Origin: CAZPLZ01 sp964587525
Lineage (GTDB): Bacteria; Oederibacteriota; CAKKQC01
Reading direction: 5' to 3'
Length of the DNA: 13,650 nucleotides
Assembly: GCA_964587525.1 (NCBI GenBank)
Contig: CAZPLZ010000092.1
Location: forward strand, 1-13,650
Shown here: one piece after another, positions 1 to 6,450 of the stretch
Position numbering within the stretch: the stretch's first letter is position 1
How the letters are laid out: each line of letters begins with the position of its first letter
Made by a program: the position numbers and the translations under genes
The notes under the pieces: generated by a model
The model's input: the letters and a program-made list of their open reading frames with translations, nothing else
What the model was told of the DNA's origin: nothing
Database searches by the model: none

Positions 1-1
1 G

Positions 2-619
2 CGCGGGGTTCCGGAGTTCTATAAAGCGAAGCCCCTGGGAGACAGTGCACCACCGGACGCTGATCTGGCCGAACGGTTCAAGGATGAGCTGGAGAGACTA
101 GGCGGCAAGGTCTTCCTGGAACCCTCGGCGGCCGGAGCGAGCGACCGTCTCAAAGCGTTGCTTGCGGACCTTTCGCCCAGGACCATCATCAGTTGGACGC
201 GCACCGAGTTCAAAGGCCTCAATCTTCAATGGCTGTGGGACACGCCGGGGTATGTCGAATACCAGGGTGACGTAGATCGGTTCCGCACAGTCGCACTTGA
301 TGCCGACGTGGGGATCACAGGAGCGGATGTGGCCATTGCAAACACCGGCACGTTGGTGTTGACCACGTCACCTGCTAGGCCCCGGTCAGTCAGCCTGACG
401 CCTTCGGTCCACATCGCGCTCGTGCGGCGAGATCAGCTCGTGGCGAGGATGGGCGAGGCGCTGGAAGGACAGACCATGCCCTCCGGGTTGTTTTGCATCA
501 CCGGACCCAGCCGGACGGCGGATATCGAGGGCGATCTGTCCATTGGTGTCCACGGCCCCGCCGCGGTCTCGGTGATCCTCTGGGATACCCCGCCTGCCTC
601 AGCTTCTTCGCGGCCATGA
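2..619 (+). CDS. lutC: Lactate utilization protein C (LUD domain), 5' partial
   Basis: The frame is open from base 2 to a TGA at 617-619, giving 205 visible residues; the true start lies upstream of the window. The product matches the LutC/YkgG branch of the LUD-domain family, a cytoplasmic subunit of the LutABC complex that oxidises L-lactate to pyruvate. Visible family motifs are GITGAD (about residues 104-109), the following ANTGTLVL segment (113-120), GPSRTADIE (168-176) and GVHGP (182-186) near the C-terminus. LutC proteins are usually 200-240 residues, so little is missing. The lutA and lutB partners would be expected upstream on the same strand, out of view. A TTG at 158 could be taken as a start, but it would cut the conserved domain, so the longer frame is preferred. 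The codons are GC-rich, unlike the AT-richer recombinase remnant that follows. Family assignment is strong; the precise substrate is inferred. Confidence 0.9.
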   Translation, partial: RGVPEFYKAKPLGDSAPPDADLAERFKDELERLGGKVFLEPSAAGASDRLKALLADLSPRTIISWTRTEFKGLNLQWLWDTPGYVEYQGDVDRFRTVALDADVGITGADVAIANTGTLVLTTSPARPRSVSLTPSVHIALVRRDQLVARMGEALEGQTMPSGLFCITGPSRTADIEGDLSIGVHGPAAVSVILWDTPPASASSRP

Positions 620-624
620 ATCCC

Positions 625-642
625 TGAGGTTGTGTTGCCTAT
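625..642 (-). repeat. Repeat copy A: 18-base piece of the XRE gene 5' end
   Basis: The sequence tgaggttgtgttgcctat is identical to 3416-3433, and its first 16 bases recur at 8109-8124, all in the same orientation. On the minus strand it spells codons for Arg-Gln-His-Asn-Leu, residues 5-9 of the XRE regulator at 2913-3443. It starts six bases after the lutC stop codon. Matching does not extend leftward into lutC or rightward toward the recombinase remnant. It may be a residue of a lost gene copy or an attachment-site core; the sequence alone does not decide. Confidence 0.75.
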
Positions 643-704
643 TTGTCACTGTTTATTAGTAAGTTGGGGCATGTAACTCATTTCGATTGCAATTTCGTCT
701 TTTC

Positions 705-1449
705 CTAAATTGTAATTCGGTTCACAATTGTCTCTACGACGTTTCGCTTTTCTTCCTGGGATAGGTCTGACCAATGGCCATAGAGGTTTTGAGCGTCCTT
801 ATAAACCTGGTCGCTGGATTGGAGATTGACCCGCAGAAAGGCGACTTCTCCTTGAATTTGGGGGGGGCCCCCCGTCTCTAATTGTTTGGCGCGGGTCTCT
901 AAGGGGCTGTAAATGCGTTTAACGGCCTCTCCAGTGAGATGTTCTTCGGTGTACAACCGAATAATTCTCTCCATTTTGGCTTTTACTTGCTGATATTCTT
1001 TCTCCATAACCGTCAGTAATTCCTGCTTTTCCTGGATAGTCTTGTCGGCGTCTTCCAGGTGGGCCGCTATTTGCTCTGGCGAGAAAACAAAGCCTTTTAG
1101 CTGCTCCTGAAAGACCTTCTCCAAGTCCGCTACCGGAATCTTGTTGCGGCACTTGTAACAGACATACTTAGGGGTGTTGGACGGCACGTACATCTTGCCC
1201 CACAATGACAATGGGCAAAGCCGGAAAAGAGCTGGACAGCGGTTTTGGTAGGCTTTCGGCCATTATTTCGGCGTTCAGCCAGGAGCAGGTTGCACTGATC
1301 CCAAACCTCTTTAGAAACCAGGGGTTCAATTTGAGTAAGTATCCAGTCCTCCTTGGGCTTTAACTTCCATTGTTTACCATGGAGTAGTGTGTCGAGCGGT
1401 AGCGAGACTCTACTACGGGGGGGGTGACCACACCCTTCGAAAGACCGGC
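705..1449 (-). pseudogene. Large serine recombinase remnant (C-terminal part, frameshifted)
   Basis: The minus strand encodes the C-terminal half of a large serine recombinase (resolvase/invertase superfamily with Recombinase and zinc-ribbon domains). From about 1410 to 1200 one frame reads LLHGKQWKLKPKEDW, then EPLVSKEVWDQCN, then a Lys/Arg/Asn-rich linker and LFSGFAHCHCG. The next frame continues with KMYVPSNTPKYVCYKC and a long helical region (about 1120-760) to a TAG at 705-707. The CxC and CxxC pairs are the zinc ribbon. The frames join if one G is restored in the run at 1198-1201, so there is a 1-base deletion or a sequencing error. The N-terminal catalytic domain (about 150 residues with the active serine) and much of the Recombinase domain are absent: the frame starts directly after the TAA of the next minus-strand gene. 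The DNA is AT-richer than lutC. It cannot be an active recombinase as read. The upstream limit of true homology is uncertain. Confidence 0.85.
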
Positions 1450-2355
1450 TTACTTCTTCTTCTTTTTCTTAAAGAGATTCCTCAAACTTTTCCCAAGATC
1501 CTTTCCGTCCATCGTTACCTGCTTGCCGCCTCGGCGGAATCTTGCCGAGTCCGTTGGCATCCGGGGCCCGATTTCCTTGAGGATCACGGCCTTTATTTTG
1601 TCAGAGAACTCTTTGGTGACCTGGACGTTTCTAAGGATGTGACCCTCTTGCTTGACCTCCCAGGTCTCGTCGAAGAATTCGCTGTAGATCTTTGCCGTGT
1701 AATACAGGTAGGGAGCCTTGGCCACCTTCTTGGTGGCTTTGCTGATCCCGACTTTCTCCTTCATCCGGGCATGGGTCACCACATAAACATCGGCACTGAG
1801 AAATTTAGGCCCGCGATTCGAGAAGCTTGAAAAGCCCTTGGCCTTGCCCGTCCTGAAGTCGTTTTTCTTGTGGTAGTTGTCCACCGCGTTTTGATCCATC
1901 GCCCTTACGATTTCATTAGCTTTAAAGTTGGCGCGGAAGGCGGGGAACAGCCGATCCTTGGTAGTCTTTTTTAGGTTCTCATCAATGACGGTCCGAAATA
2001 CAGCCGTGACAATGGGTTCGTTGGCTTTTCTACGGGGGCCGCTCATTATTTCAGCCTTGCGTTTAGCCACGAGTGCAGCCGCCTCATCCGCCTTGGCTTG
2101 GGCCTCGGGATCATCGGTGGATATGATCTTGCCGTTCTTGTCCGTGACCGTGGTCGTCGTGGAGATGACCTCTTTGGTCTTCTTGTCCTTGATGATGACG
2201 GTCGTGGTGGTGATTCCCTTATTATCTGTTTTGACCTTGGTTGTTATTTTTTTCCCATCCTTAACAACGGTCGACGAACTTGAAGAACCAGCCTCGGCAA
2301 GGTCCCAGACAAAGAGCAACATCATCACGCACACAAATCTCTTGGCTAGGCTCAT
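1450..2355 (-). CDS. Exported Thr/Lys-rich protein of unknown function
   Basis: The product has 301 residues; I do not recognise a named family. The N-terminus is a good Sec signal peptide (hydrophobic VMMLLFV core, probable cleavage after AEA near residue 22), followed by a serine run. Residues about 30-80 are two or three Thr-rich repeats of the type TTTTV(x)KDKxxKxIS, which look like alternating beta hairpins. Then come an Ala/Lys helical stretch, a basic globular part (about 110-270) and a C-terminal tail of six lysines. The ATG is supported by AAGGA six bases upstream on the minus strand, and a GGCGT-CA-ACGCC inverted repeat lies at 2370-2381, a possible operator. Its stop abuts the recombinase remnant, with which it shares a reading frame. 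The product is probably periplasmic or surface-located. It is a real gene judging by signal peptide, ribosome binding site and uninterrupted length; its role is unknown. Confidence 0.75.
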   Translation of the reverse strand: MSLAKRFVCVMMLLFVWDLAEAGSSSSSTVVKDGKKITTKVKTDNKGITTTTVIIKDKKTKEVISTTTTVTDKNGKIISTDDPEAQAKADEAAALVAKRKAEIMSGPRRKANEPIVTAVFRTVIDENLKKTTKDRLFPAFRANFKANEIVRAMDQNAVDNYHKKNDFRTGKAKGFSSFSNRGPKFLSADVYVVTHARMKEKVGISKATKKVAKAPYLYYTAKIYSEFFDETWEVKQEGHILRNVQVTKEFSDKIKAVILKEIGPRMPTDSARFRRGGKQVTMDGKDLGKSLRNLFKKKKKK

Positions 2356-2912
2356 TTGATTTCCTTTCCGGCGTCAACGCCTGGATTCTCAGAGGACACG
2401 GCCCTCCAAATAGGGATCTTTTTCGATCTTAACACCCGGGGCCTGCCCATAACCACGCCCCGGAAAATCTGGCCCCCCTCCTCCTCCGCCATGCGATTTG
2501 AGCATGGCGGGTCTCGCGCCAAAGGCACAACTTTAAAGGTCTCTGGTTAGCGCCCTCGGGGCGTCCTGACGCAGGCACCCTCATCGGGTAGCGTTTTAGC
2601 ACCTTGGGGTTCCCAGGCTGAGCCTCGCCGTGGGGGACCTGGGCCGCTGCGGACGGGTCCAGCCAGGGCCGTGGCCACCCGGGGGACGGGGGAACGCAGC
2701 ATCTCCATGATGGTTTCCGCGAAATCCAGCCCCCGCTGCCAGCAGGTCCTCCGGGCAGTGCAAGAACTTCGAACCGCTATTTTGAGCGGGTGGAAATCCC
2801 CCTCGCTCGCGGCGGCAGTGAAAATAGTGAAGGGCTCTACGAATGGGGGCGCTTCATAAGGCTAATCATGGCCCAGAACTAAACTAGGTCAAGATAACTT
2901 TCCTGAAGTCCC
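2356..2912. other. Gene-free spacer of 557 bases, GC-rich, with hairpins
   Basis: No convincing coding region is visible on either strand; the short frames at 2356-2550 and 2671-2859 (+) have Pro/Ser/Arg-rich products without recognisable domains and no clear ribosome binding site. The middle (about 2550-2700) is strongly GC-rich and unlike its neighbours. It contains a perfect 9-bp stem at 2486-2510 and a small CCGCT/AGCGG hairpin near 2774-2789. The left part serves as upstream region of the minus-strand exported protein. I looked for RNase P, SRP, 6S and tmRNA signatures and saw none. A decayed gene or an undescribed structured RNA are both possible. Confidence 0.5.
2486..2510. other. Perfect 9-bp inverted repeat (hairpin)
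   Basis: CCGCCATGC at 2486-2494 pairs exactly with GCATGGCGG at 2502-2510 around the 7-base loop GATTTGA. No T-run follows on either strand, so it is not a standard rho-independent terminator. It sits 131 bases upstream of the exported-protein start on the minus strand and could be a leader hairpin or a protein-binding palindrome. Confidence 0.55.
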
Positions 2913-3443
2913 TCAAGTCCTTGTCGATTTTAGCTCGCTTTCGGCTTTCTCAAATCTTTTGTACCAATCCCAGAGCGCCCGAAAATCTGCATCTCGTGGT
3001 ATAGGATTGTCATCTATAAATTTTGCCTTTGGGTCTCTCTTGCCGCCCTCCCATTTGGCATAGGTACTTTCATCCACTCCCAATAGTTTGGCTAAGTGCT
3101 TCTTGGGCAGGCCAAGACACTCTCGCCATATCCTGAGTTGTTCTCTGGGTGAACGGGCAGGCTTCCAGGGACAGTAACCCAGGAAGTTGATGATTTGAGG
3201 TATGCACTGGACATCCGGAATTGCCTGGTTGGTTTCCCAGTTGAAGACGGCATCCTGGCTCACACCGATTTGTTTTGCAACGTCCTTTTGTAGGAATCCT
3301 AGGTCCAACCGCCGTTTCCGGATATGATCTCCCCATGTGGTCAGAGTCTTTGGATAGGCAGAATCCTTTGGCCTTTTTACCTTTAGGACCACATGGCAAA
3401 AGGGCAACGCAGGAATGAGGTTGTGTTGCCTATCAGGGAGCAC
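2913..3443 (-). CDS. XRE-family regulator with two helix-turn-helix domains
   Basis: The product has 176 residues and is predicted to be a cytoplasmic DNA-binding protein. Residues about 13-30 hold the segment LPFCHVVLKVKRPKD that precedes the DNA-binding part. The first XRE-type HTH spans about 36-90 (GDHIRKRRLDLGFLQKDVA, GVSQDAVFNWE) and the second about 100-142 (LRIWRECLGLPKKHLAKLLG, then DESTYAKWEGG). The C-terminal tail is charged, without a sensor domain. The GTG start at 3441-3443 is the longest option; a weak AGG lies upstream, and a 6-bp hairpin covers the ribosome binding region. A later TTG just before PFCH is an alternative start. The gene is divergent from the transporter pair at 3514, 70 bases away. 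Its first 35-40 codons recur at 8015-8124 and a fragment at 625-642, so it belongs to a duplicated family. It is AT-richer than the transporters, consistent with transfer. Target genes are unknown. Confidence 0.85.
   Translation of the reverse strand: MLPDRQHNLIPALPFCHVVLKVKRPKDSAYPKTLTTWGDHIRKRRLDLGFLQKDVAKQIGVSQDAVFNWETNQAIPDVQCIPQIINFLGYCPWKPARSPREQLRIWRECLGLPKKHLAKLLGVDESTYAKWEGGKRDPKAKFIDDNPIPRDADFRALWDWYKRFEKAESELKSTRT
3322..3433 (-). repeat. Repeat copy B: conserved 5' part of the XRE gene
   Basis: This stretch inside the XRE coding region aligns without gaps to 8015-8124 over 110 bases. I count about 10 mismatches (about 91% identity); four change an amino acid (Val/Ala, Arg/Gly, Tyr/His, Thr/Ser). 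The outer 18 bases, 3416-3433, are identical to copy A at 625-642. Identity with copy C stops sharply at both ends, so it is not a general duplication of the surroundings. Confidence 0.85.
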
Positions 3444-3464
3444 CGTGGGACCTGTCGACCCACG
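3444..3464. promoter_or_regulatory. Hairpin directly upstream of the XRE start codon
   Basis: CGTGGG (3444-3449) pairs with CCCACG (3459-3464) around a 9-base loop that contains part of the palindrome GTCGAC. On the minus strand it adjoins the GTG start and covers the ribosome binding region, so it could be an autoregulatory operator or an mRNA hairpin limiting translation. This is inference from position only. Confidence 0.35.
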
Positions 3465-3513
3465 TGATAGAAGCAGAGTTGCTGGCTGGAAGGGCTAACG
3501 AAGGAAGCTTGAG

Positions 3514-3789
3514 ATGAAACAAAACCGAAACTTCCGCCGCCGCAACGGGTGGCTACTCGCCGCGTACCTCGCCATCGCCGTCGCCTGCCTCTTGCCGGCG
3601 TTCGGCGTGGCGTTCAACAGCGCTAGGCTCGTGGCGGGCGTTCCCTTATCCGTGCTGTGGCTTACGGTTTGCTTCACGGCCCAGGCCGTCATGACTTGCG
3701 TTGCTTACCGAACCATCTTCCGGTTGTGGTGCGAAGAGGTGGATGGCACGACTAACGGACCGTCGAACCGCCGGGAGAAGATCCGGTGA
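3514..3789 (+). CDS. DUF3311-type small membrane protein, symporter partner
   Basis: A 91-residue protein with a basic N-terminus (MKQNRNFRRR), two membrane helices (about 13-33 and 39-66) and a charged cytoplasmic tail. The pattern GVPLSVLW at the start of the second helix and a downstream Tyr-Arg fit the DUF3311/YhdT-like small proteins encoded directly before sodium:solute symporters. The ATG follows AAGGA at 3501-3505 with an 8-base spacer. Its TGA overlaps the GTG of the next gene (GTGA at 3786-3789), so the two are translationally coupled and their products probably form one transporter unit. The role of these small subunits is not well established; stabilising or modulating the symporter is the usual guess. 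Confidence 0.8.
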   Translation: MKQNRNFRRRNGWLLAAYLAIAVACLLPAFGVAFNSARLVAGVPLSVLWLTVCFTAQAVMTCVAYRTIFRLWCEEVDGTTNGPSNRREKIR

Positions 3790-5246
3790 CTGTCGCCATC
3801 GTTGTCCTGCTCCTCATCTACCTTGGCGCGAGCCTCGTCCTGGGAGTACGCGCCCACAGGCGAGCTCTGGATGACGCGGAAGACTATTTCATCGCCAAGC
3901 GCTCTCTGGGCTGGGTGCACCTCGGGCTGACGATGTTCGCCAGTTGGATGAGCACCTTTACCTTTTTGGGGGCGCCTGGCTTCTACTACAAGGAGGGCGT
4001 GAATTGGTTCCTGCCACACGGCTGCATAGCGGTCGGCAGCCCACTTCTTCTATGGTTCATGGGTCGGAAGATCTGGATGCTGGGTCGGCAGCGTGGCTAC
4101 CTCACGCCAGGCGACTTGCTGGCGGACTTCTACCGGAGCGCAGTCGTACGCTATTTGGTCGCCGCTATTTCGCTCTTCGCGCTGGTCCCCTATTGCCTCA
4201 TCCAGCTCGTCGGCATTGGCAAGGTGGTCGAGGTTTCCGTGGGCGGTTCGGCCTCCTACCCGCTCGGGGTCCTGGCGGCTGCGGCTGGCATTGCCGTGTA
4301 CACATGCCTTGGGGGGGTGCGGGCGGTCGTCTGGACCGATGTCCTCCAAGGAGTCGTGTTCGGTGGCATGATGCTTATGGGCGCGGGCGTGGTTCTCTAC
4401 GCGGCCGGCGGACCAGCGCACGGCTTCCAAGCCTCCGTCGCGGCCCGACCGGAGGCGTTTACCTTCGCAGCCGAGTCCATTGGTTCGCCGCTGACCCTCT
4501 TAATCATCTGGACGTTCGGCTATGTGCTACTGCCACATATGTGGCAGCGGGCATACATGGCGGGGTCGGCGGACGCGTTGTCGCGTAGTGTCGTCATGGG
4601 TACCGTTCTCGCGCTTGTCTTCATCGTGCTTCCATCGCTGGTCATGGGTACGCTCGGGATCGGCTTTCTGCCCGACCTCGCCGACACCGACAAGTTCGTG
4701 CCCTCTATGTACGTCCGATACTTCTCGTGGGGCCTCCCCCTTCTTGTGCTTGGGACCTTCGCCGCTGGGATGTCCACGGTGGACACGCAGCTTCTCTCGG
4801 CGTCGTCGGTCGTTGTCCGTGACATTGCACAGCCGATGGCCGGTGGGCGCCTGAGTACGAGGGCCGAGCGCCGGCTGGGGCAGTTTGTCGTCCTCGGCTT
4901 CACCGTCCTCCTGACCATCCTTGCCTTCCTCCCGCAAGCCCAGGGAAGTATCATCCTCCTGGCGAGCAAGGGGGCCGGCGGGGCGCTGCTCCTCTTGACC
5001 CCGCTATGCGGGCCGCTCCTGTGGGCACGTGCATCCCGCGCGGGCGCTATTGCGAGCTTGGTTGTTGGGATCGTGGTCACGGTCTTGCTCGAGGCACAGC
5101 TCGTCGAGGTGGTGCTCCCTCTCAAGTTCGGGCCTCCCATTGCGGCGCTAGCCTGCCAGGTTCCGGTGTTCGTTATAGGGAGTCTATGGGCGCGCCGCCC
5201 AGCCGAAGCCGCTTCGGCGGCGGGCCGGCCGGGTCCGACGAAGTGA
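3786..5246 (+). CDS. Sodium:solute symporter (SSS family)
   Basis: An inner-membrane transporter of 486 residues with about 13 hydrophobic helices, the usual SSS size. Family motifs include FASWMSTFTFLGAPGFYYKEG (about 51-71), the signature GGVRAVVWTDVLQG (176-189) and AAGMSTVDTQLLSASS (326-341), whose Ser-Thr-x-Asp segment corresponds to the Na+-binding helix 8. It starts at a GTG that overlaps the stop of the DUF3311 gene, which replaces a separate ribosome binding site. Substrate cannot be read from sequence. SSS proteins with a DUF3311 partner often transport monocarboxylates such as lactate, pyruvate or acetate, and lutC nearby makes lactate or pyruvate a reasonable guess; amino acids or pantothenate remain possible. 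The C-terminal tail is Ala/Gly/Pro-rich and not conserved. Confidence 0.9.
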   Translation: MTVAIVVLLLIYLGASLVLGVRAHRRALDDAEDYFIAKRSLGWVHLGLTMFASWMSTFTFLGAPGFYYKEGVNWFLPHGCIAVGSPLLLWFMGRKIWMLGRQRGYLTPGDLLADFYRSAVVRYLVAAISLFALVPYCLIQLVGIGKVVEVSVGGSASYPLGVLAAAAGIAVYTCLGGVRAVVWTDVLQGVVFGGMMLMGAGVVLYAAGGPAHGFQASVAARPEAFTFAAESIGSPLTLLIIWTFGYVLLPHMWQRAYMAGSADALSRSVVMGTVLALVFIVLPSLVMGTLGIGFLPDLADTDKFVPSMYVRYFSWGLPLLVLGTFAAGMSTVDTQLLSASSVVVRDIAQPMAGGRLSTRAERRLGQFVVLGFTVLLTILAFLPQAQGSIILLASKGAGGALLLLTPLCGPLLWARASRAGAIASLVVGIVVTVLLEAQLVEVVLPLKFGPPIAALACQVPVFVIGSLWARRPAEAASAAGRPGPTK

Positions 5247-5274
5247 GGATGACACGCTCATTCCGCAGGTCGCG

Positions 5275-5305
5275 TTGTTCCGGTGGGTCAAAAGTGTTAC
5301 ACTTT
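5275..5305 (+). promoter_or_regulatory. Promoter and palindromic operator of the toxin-antitoxin pair
   Basis: AAAGTGTTACACTTT at 5291-5305 is a perfect palindrome of two 7-base arms around one T. It overlaps a possible -10 box TACACT (5298-5303), which lies 17 bases after a weak -35-like TTGTTC (5275-5280). The site is 14 bases before the antitoxin GTG. Ribbon-helix-helix antitoxins typically bind such palindromes to repress their own operon. The palindrome is seen directly; promoter boxes and regulator are inferred. Confidence 0.6.
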
Positions 5306-5319
5306 CATCGAGGAAAAAT

Positions 5320-5553
5320 GTGCCCACTTTCCACCGGAGGATCAACACAGTGCTTGAACCACCCCTCTATCGCGAGGTGGAGCGCTTGGCGCGGGACGAG
5401 GGGGTTTCTCTGTCCCAGAAGGTACGCGACCTCGTCCGGGAAGCCTTGGAGTTGATCGAGGACGCCGGCTGGGAGAAGTTGGTGCGCGAGCGGCGGGTTC
5501 GGAAGGCCCGTTGGCTCTCCCACGAGGAGGTTTGGAGTCGGCAGCGGCGCTGA
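5320..5553 (+). CDS. Ribbon-helix-helix antitoxin (RelB/CopG-like)
   Basis: A 77-residue protein. The N-terminal part RRINTVLEPPLYREVERLA, then EGVSLSQKVRDLVREAL, has the strand-helix-helix pattern of ribbon-helix-helix DNA-binding antitoxins; the C-terminal half is charged (RERRVRKARWLSHEEVW), as in the toxin-wrapping part of such proteins. I chose GTG 5320 because GAGG (5310-5313) lies six bases upstream and this start retains the RINTVL beta strand needed for DNA binding. A downstream GTG at 5350 also has a GGAGG but would remove that strand; a TTG at 5275 would lie inside the predicted promoter. The toxin gene begins three bases after its stop. It probably neutralises the toxin and represses the operon through the palindrome at 5291-5305. 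Confidence 0.82.
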   Translation: MPTFHRRINTVLEPPLYREVERLARDEGVSLSQKVRDLVREALELIEDAGWEKLVRERRVRKARWLSHEEVWSRQRR

Positions 5554-5556
5554 GCG

Positions 5557-5808
5557 GTGGGCGCCTTCGGGATCCTCTACCACAACCTCGTTCTTGAAGA
5601 AGACCTGCCGCGTATTCCCCGGAACCTCCATGCCAGGATTCGCAGGGCGGTCGCGACGCGCCTCACGACTGCGCCCGACCGCTACGGGCGTCGCCTGAGG
5701 AGGTCTCTCATGGGCCTGTGGAGACTTCGCGTGGGAGATTATCGGGTCATCTACGAGATCGAGGCCTCCCGGGTGCGGATCTGGATGGTCGCCCACCGCA
5801 AATCATAG
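5557..5808 (+). CDS. RelE/ParE-family toxin
   Basis: An 83-residue protein typical of the RelE/ParE superfamily: an N-terminal strand and helices (IPRNLHARIRRAVATRL), then the family hallmark GLWRLRVGDYRVIYEI (about 53-68) and a last strand ending in VAHRKS. RelE toxins are ribosome-dependent mRNA endonucleases, ParE relatives act on gyrase; the LRVGDYRVIY pattern with a final HR favours the RelE side. The C-terminal tyrosine found in some RelE proteins is absent here. It starts at a GTG three bases after the antitoxin stop without its own strong ribosome binding site, implying coupled translation. The antitoxin-first order is standard. Nothing indicates inactivation. Confidence 0.85.
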   Translation: MGAFGILYHNLVLEEDLPRIPRNLHARIRRAVATRLTTAPDRYGRRLRRSLMGLWRLRVGDYRVIYEIEASRVRIWMVAHRKS

Positions 5809-5820
5809 GCGGGGTTTGAC

Positions 5821-6384
5821 ATGGACAGAGAGTCAGCGTGGCAGATTGTTACTGAATATGTGAAGGAGGCAGGCCTCCGTAGGCACATGCTTGCGGTTGA
5901 GGCCGCCATGCGGTTTTACGCCGGGGAGCTCTCCGGCGATCCAGATCTCTGGGGTCTGGCCGGTCTCCTCCATGATTTTGACTGGGAGATTCACCCGGAT
6001 TTAGAACGGCACCCTGCTCAAGGAGCTCCCATCCTCCGCGAAAAAGGATGCGGCGAGGATGTGATTCGCTGCATCCTGTCCCACAGCACAGCCTATACGC
6101 GCGTGCCCCGCGAACAGCCCATGGATTATGCGCTCTTGGCCTGTGATGAGATCACCGGTTTGATCATCGCCACGGCGCTCGTTCGTCCAAGCAAGGATAT
6201 TCGGGAGGTGCAAGTTAGCTCCGTCAAGAAGAAGTGGAAGGATCGCGCATTCGCGGCGGGCGTGGACCGCCAGCACGTGGAACAGGTTACCACTGAATTC
6301 AGCACGGCCTGTTATGGCGGAAAGCTGGAGCTCTGGACGCATGTGGGCAATGTGCTTTCTGCCATGCAGGGCGCCGCGGCCTAA
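5821..6384 (+). CDS. HD-domain metal-dependent phosphohydrolase
   Basis: A 187-residue cytoplasmic protein of the HD/HDIG superfamily. Candidate metal ligands are His22 (RHMLAVEAAM), the His51-Asp52 pair (GLLHDFDWE), His64, His88 (ILSHS) and Asp109 (ACDEITG). Downstream come ALVRPSKDI and SVKKKWK, which recur in a widespread group of stand-alone HD hydrolases of this length. Members are annotated as HDIG proteins without a known substrate; nucleotide or phosphorylated metabolite hydrolysis is likely. The ATG follows GGCGGGG with a 6-base gap and lies 12 bases after the toxin stop, so some readthrough from the toxin-antitoxin operon is possible. The DASS transporter follows after 66 bases; no functional link is evident. 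Confidence 0.85.
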   Translation: MDRESAWQIVTEYVKEAGLRRHMLAVEAAMRFYAGELSGDPDLWGLAGLLHDFDWEIHPDLERHPAQGAPILREKGCGEDVIRCILSHSTAYTRVPREQPMDYALLACDEITGLIIATALVRPSKDIREVQVSSVKKKWKDRAFAAGVDRQHVEQVTTEFSTACYGGKLELWTHVGNVLSAMQGAAA

Positions 6385-6450
6385 CTCGACCTCGATGGGC
6401 GCCTACGGCCATCCGCATGACATCGATCCTGGAGAGATGATGAGAGGAAC

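Noticed and set aside
919..1152. Overlapping minus-strand frame inside the recombinase remnant as a separate gene
   Set aside because: It is an out-of-frame shadow; the other frame carries the zinc-ribbon and helical recombinase sequence.
2356..2859. Small plus-strand frames at 2356-2550 and 2671-2859 as genes
   Set aside because: No ribosome binding site, biased Pro/Ser/Arg composition and no recognisable domain; they lie in a GC-rich spacer where random open frames are common.
4520..5140. Long minus-strand frame opposite the symporter
   Set aside because: A GC-rich antisense shadow with Arg/Thr/Ser-rich low-complexity product; the plus strand has clear family motifs.
5305..5796. Minus-strand frame opposite the toxin-antitoxin genes
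   Set aside because: Proline/histidine-rich antisense product without domain features; both plus-strand genes are well supported.
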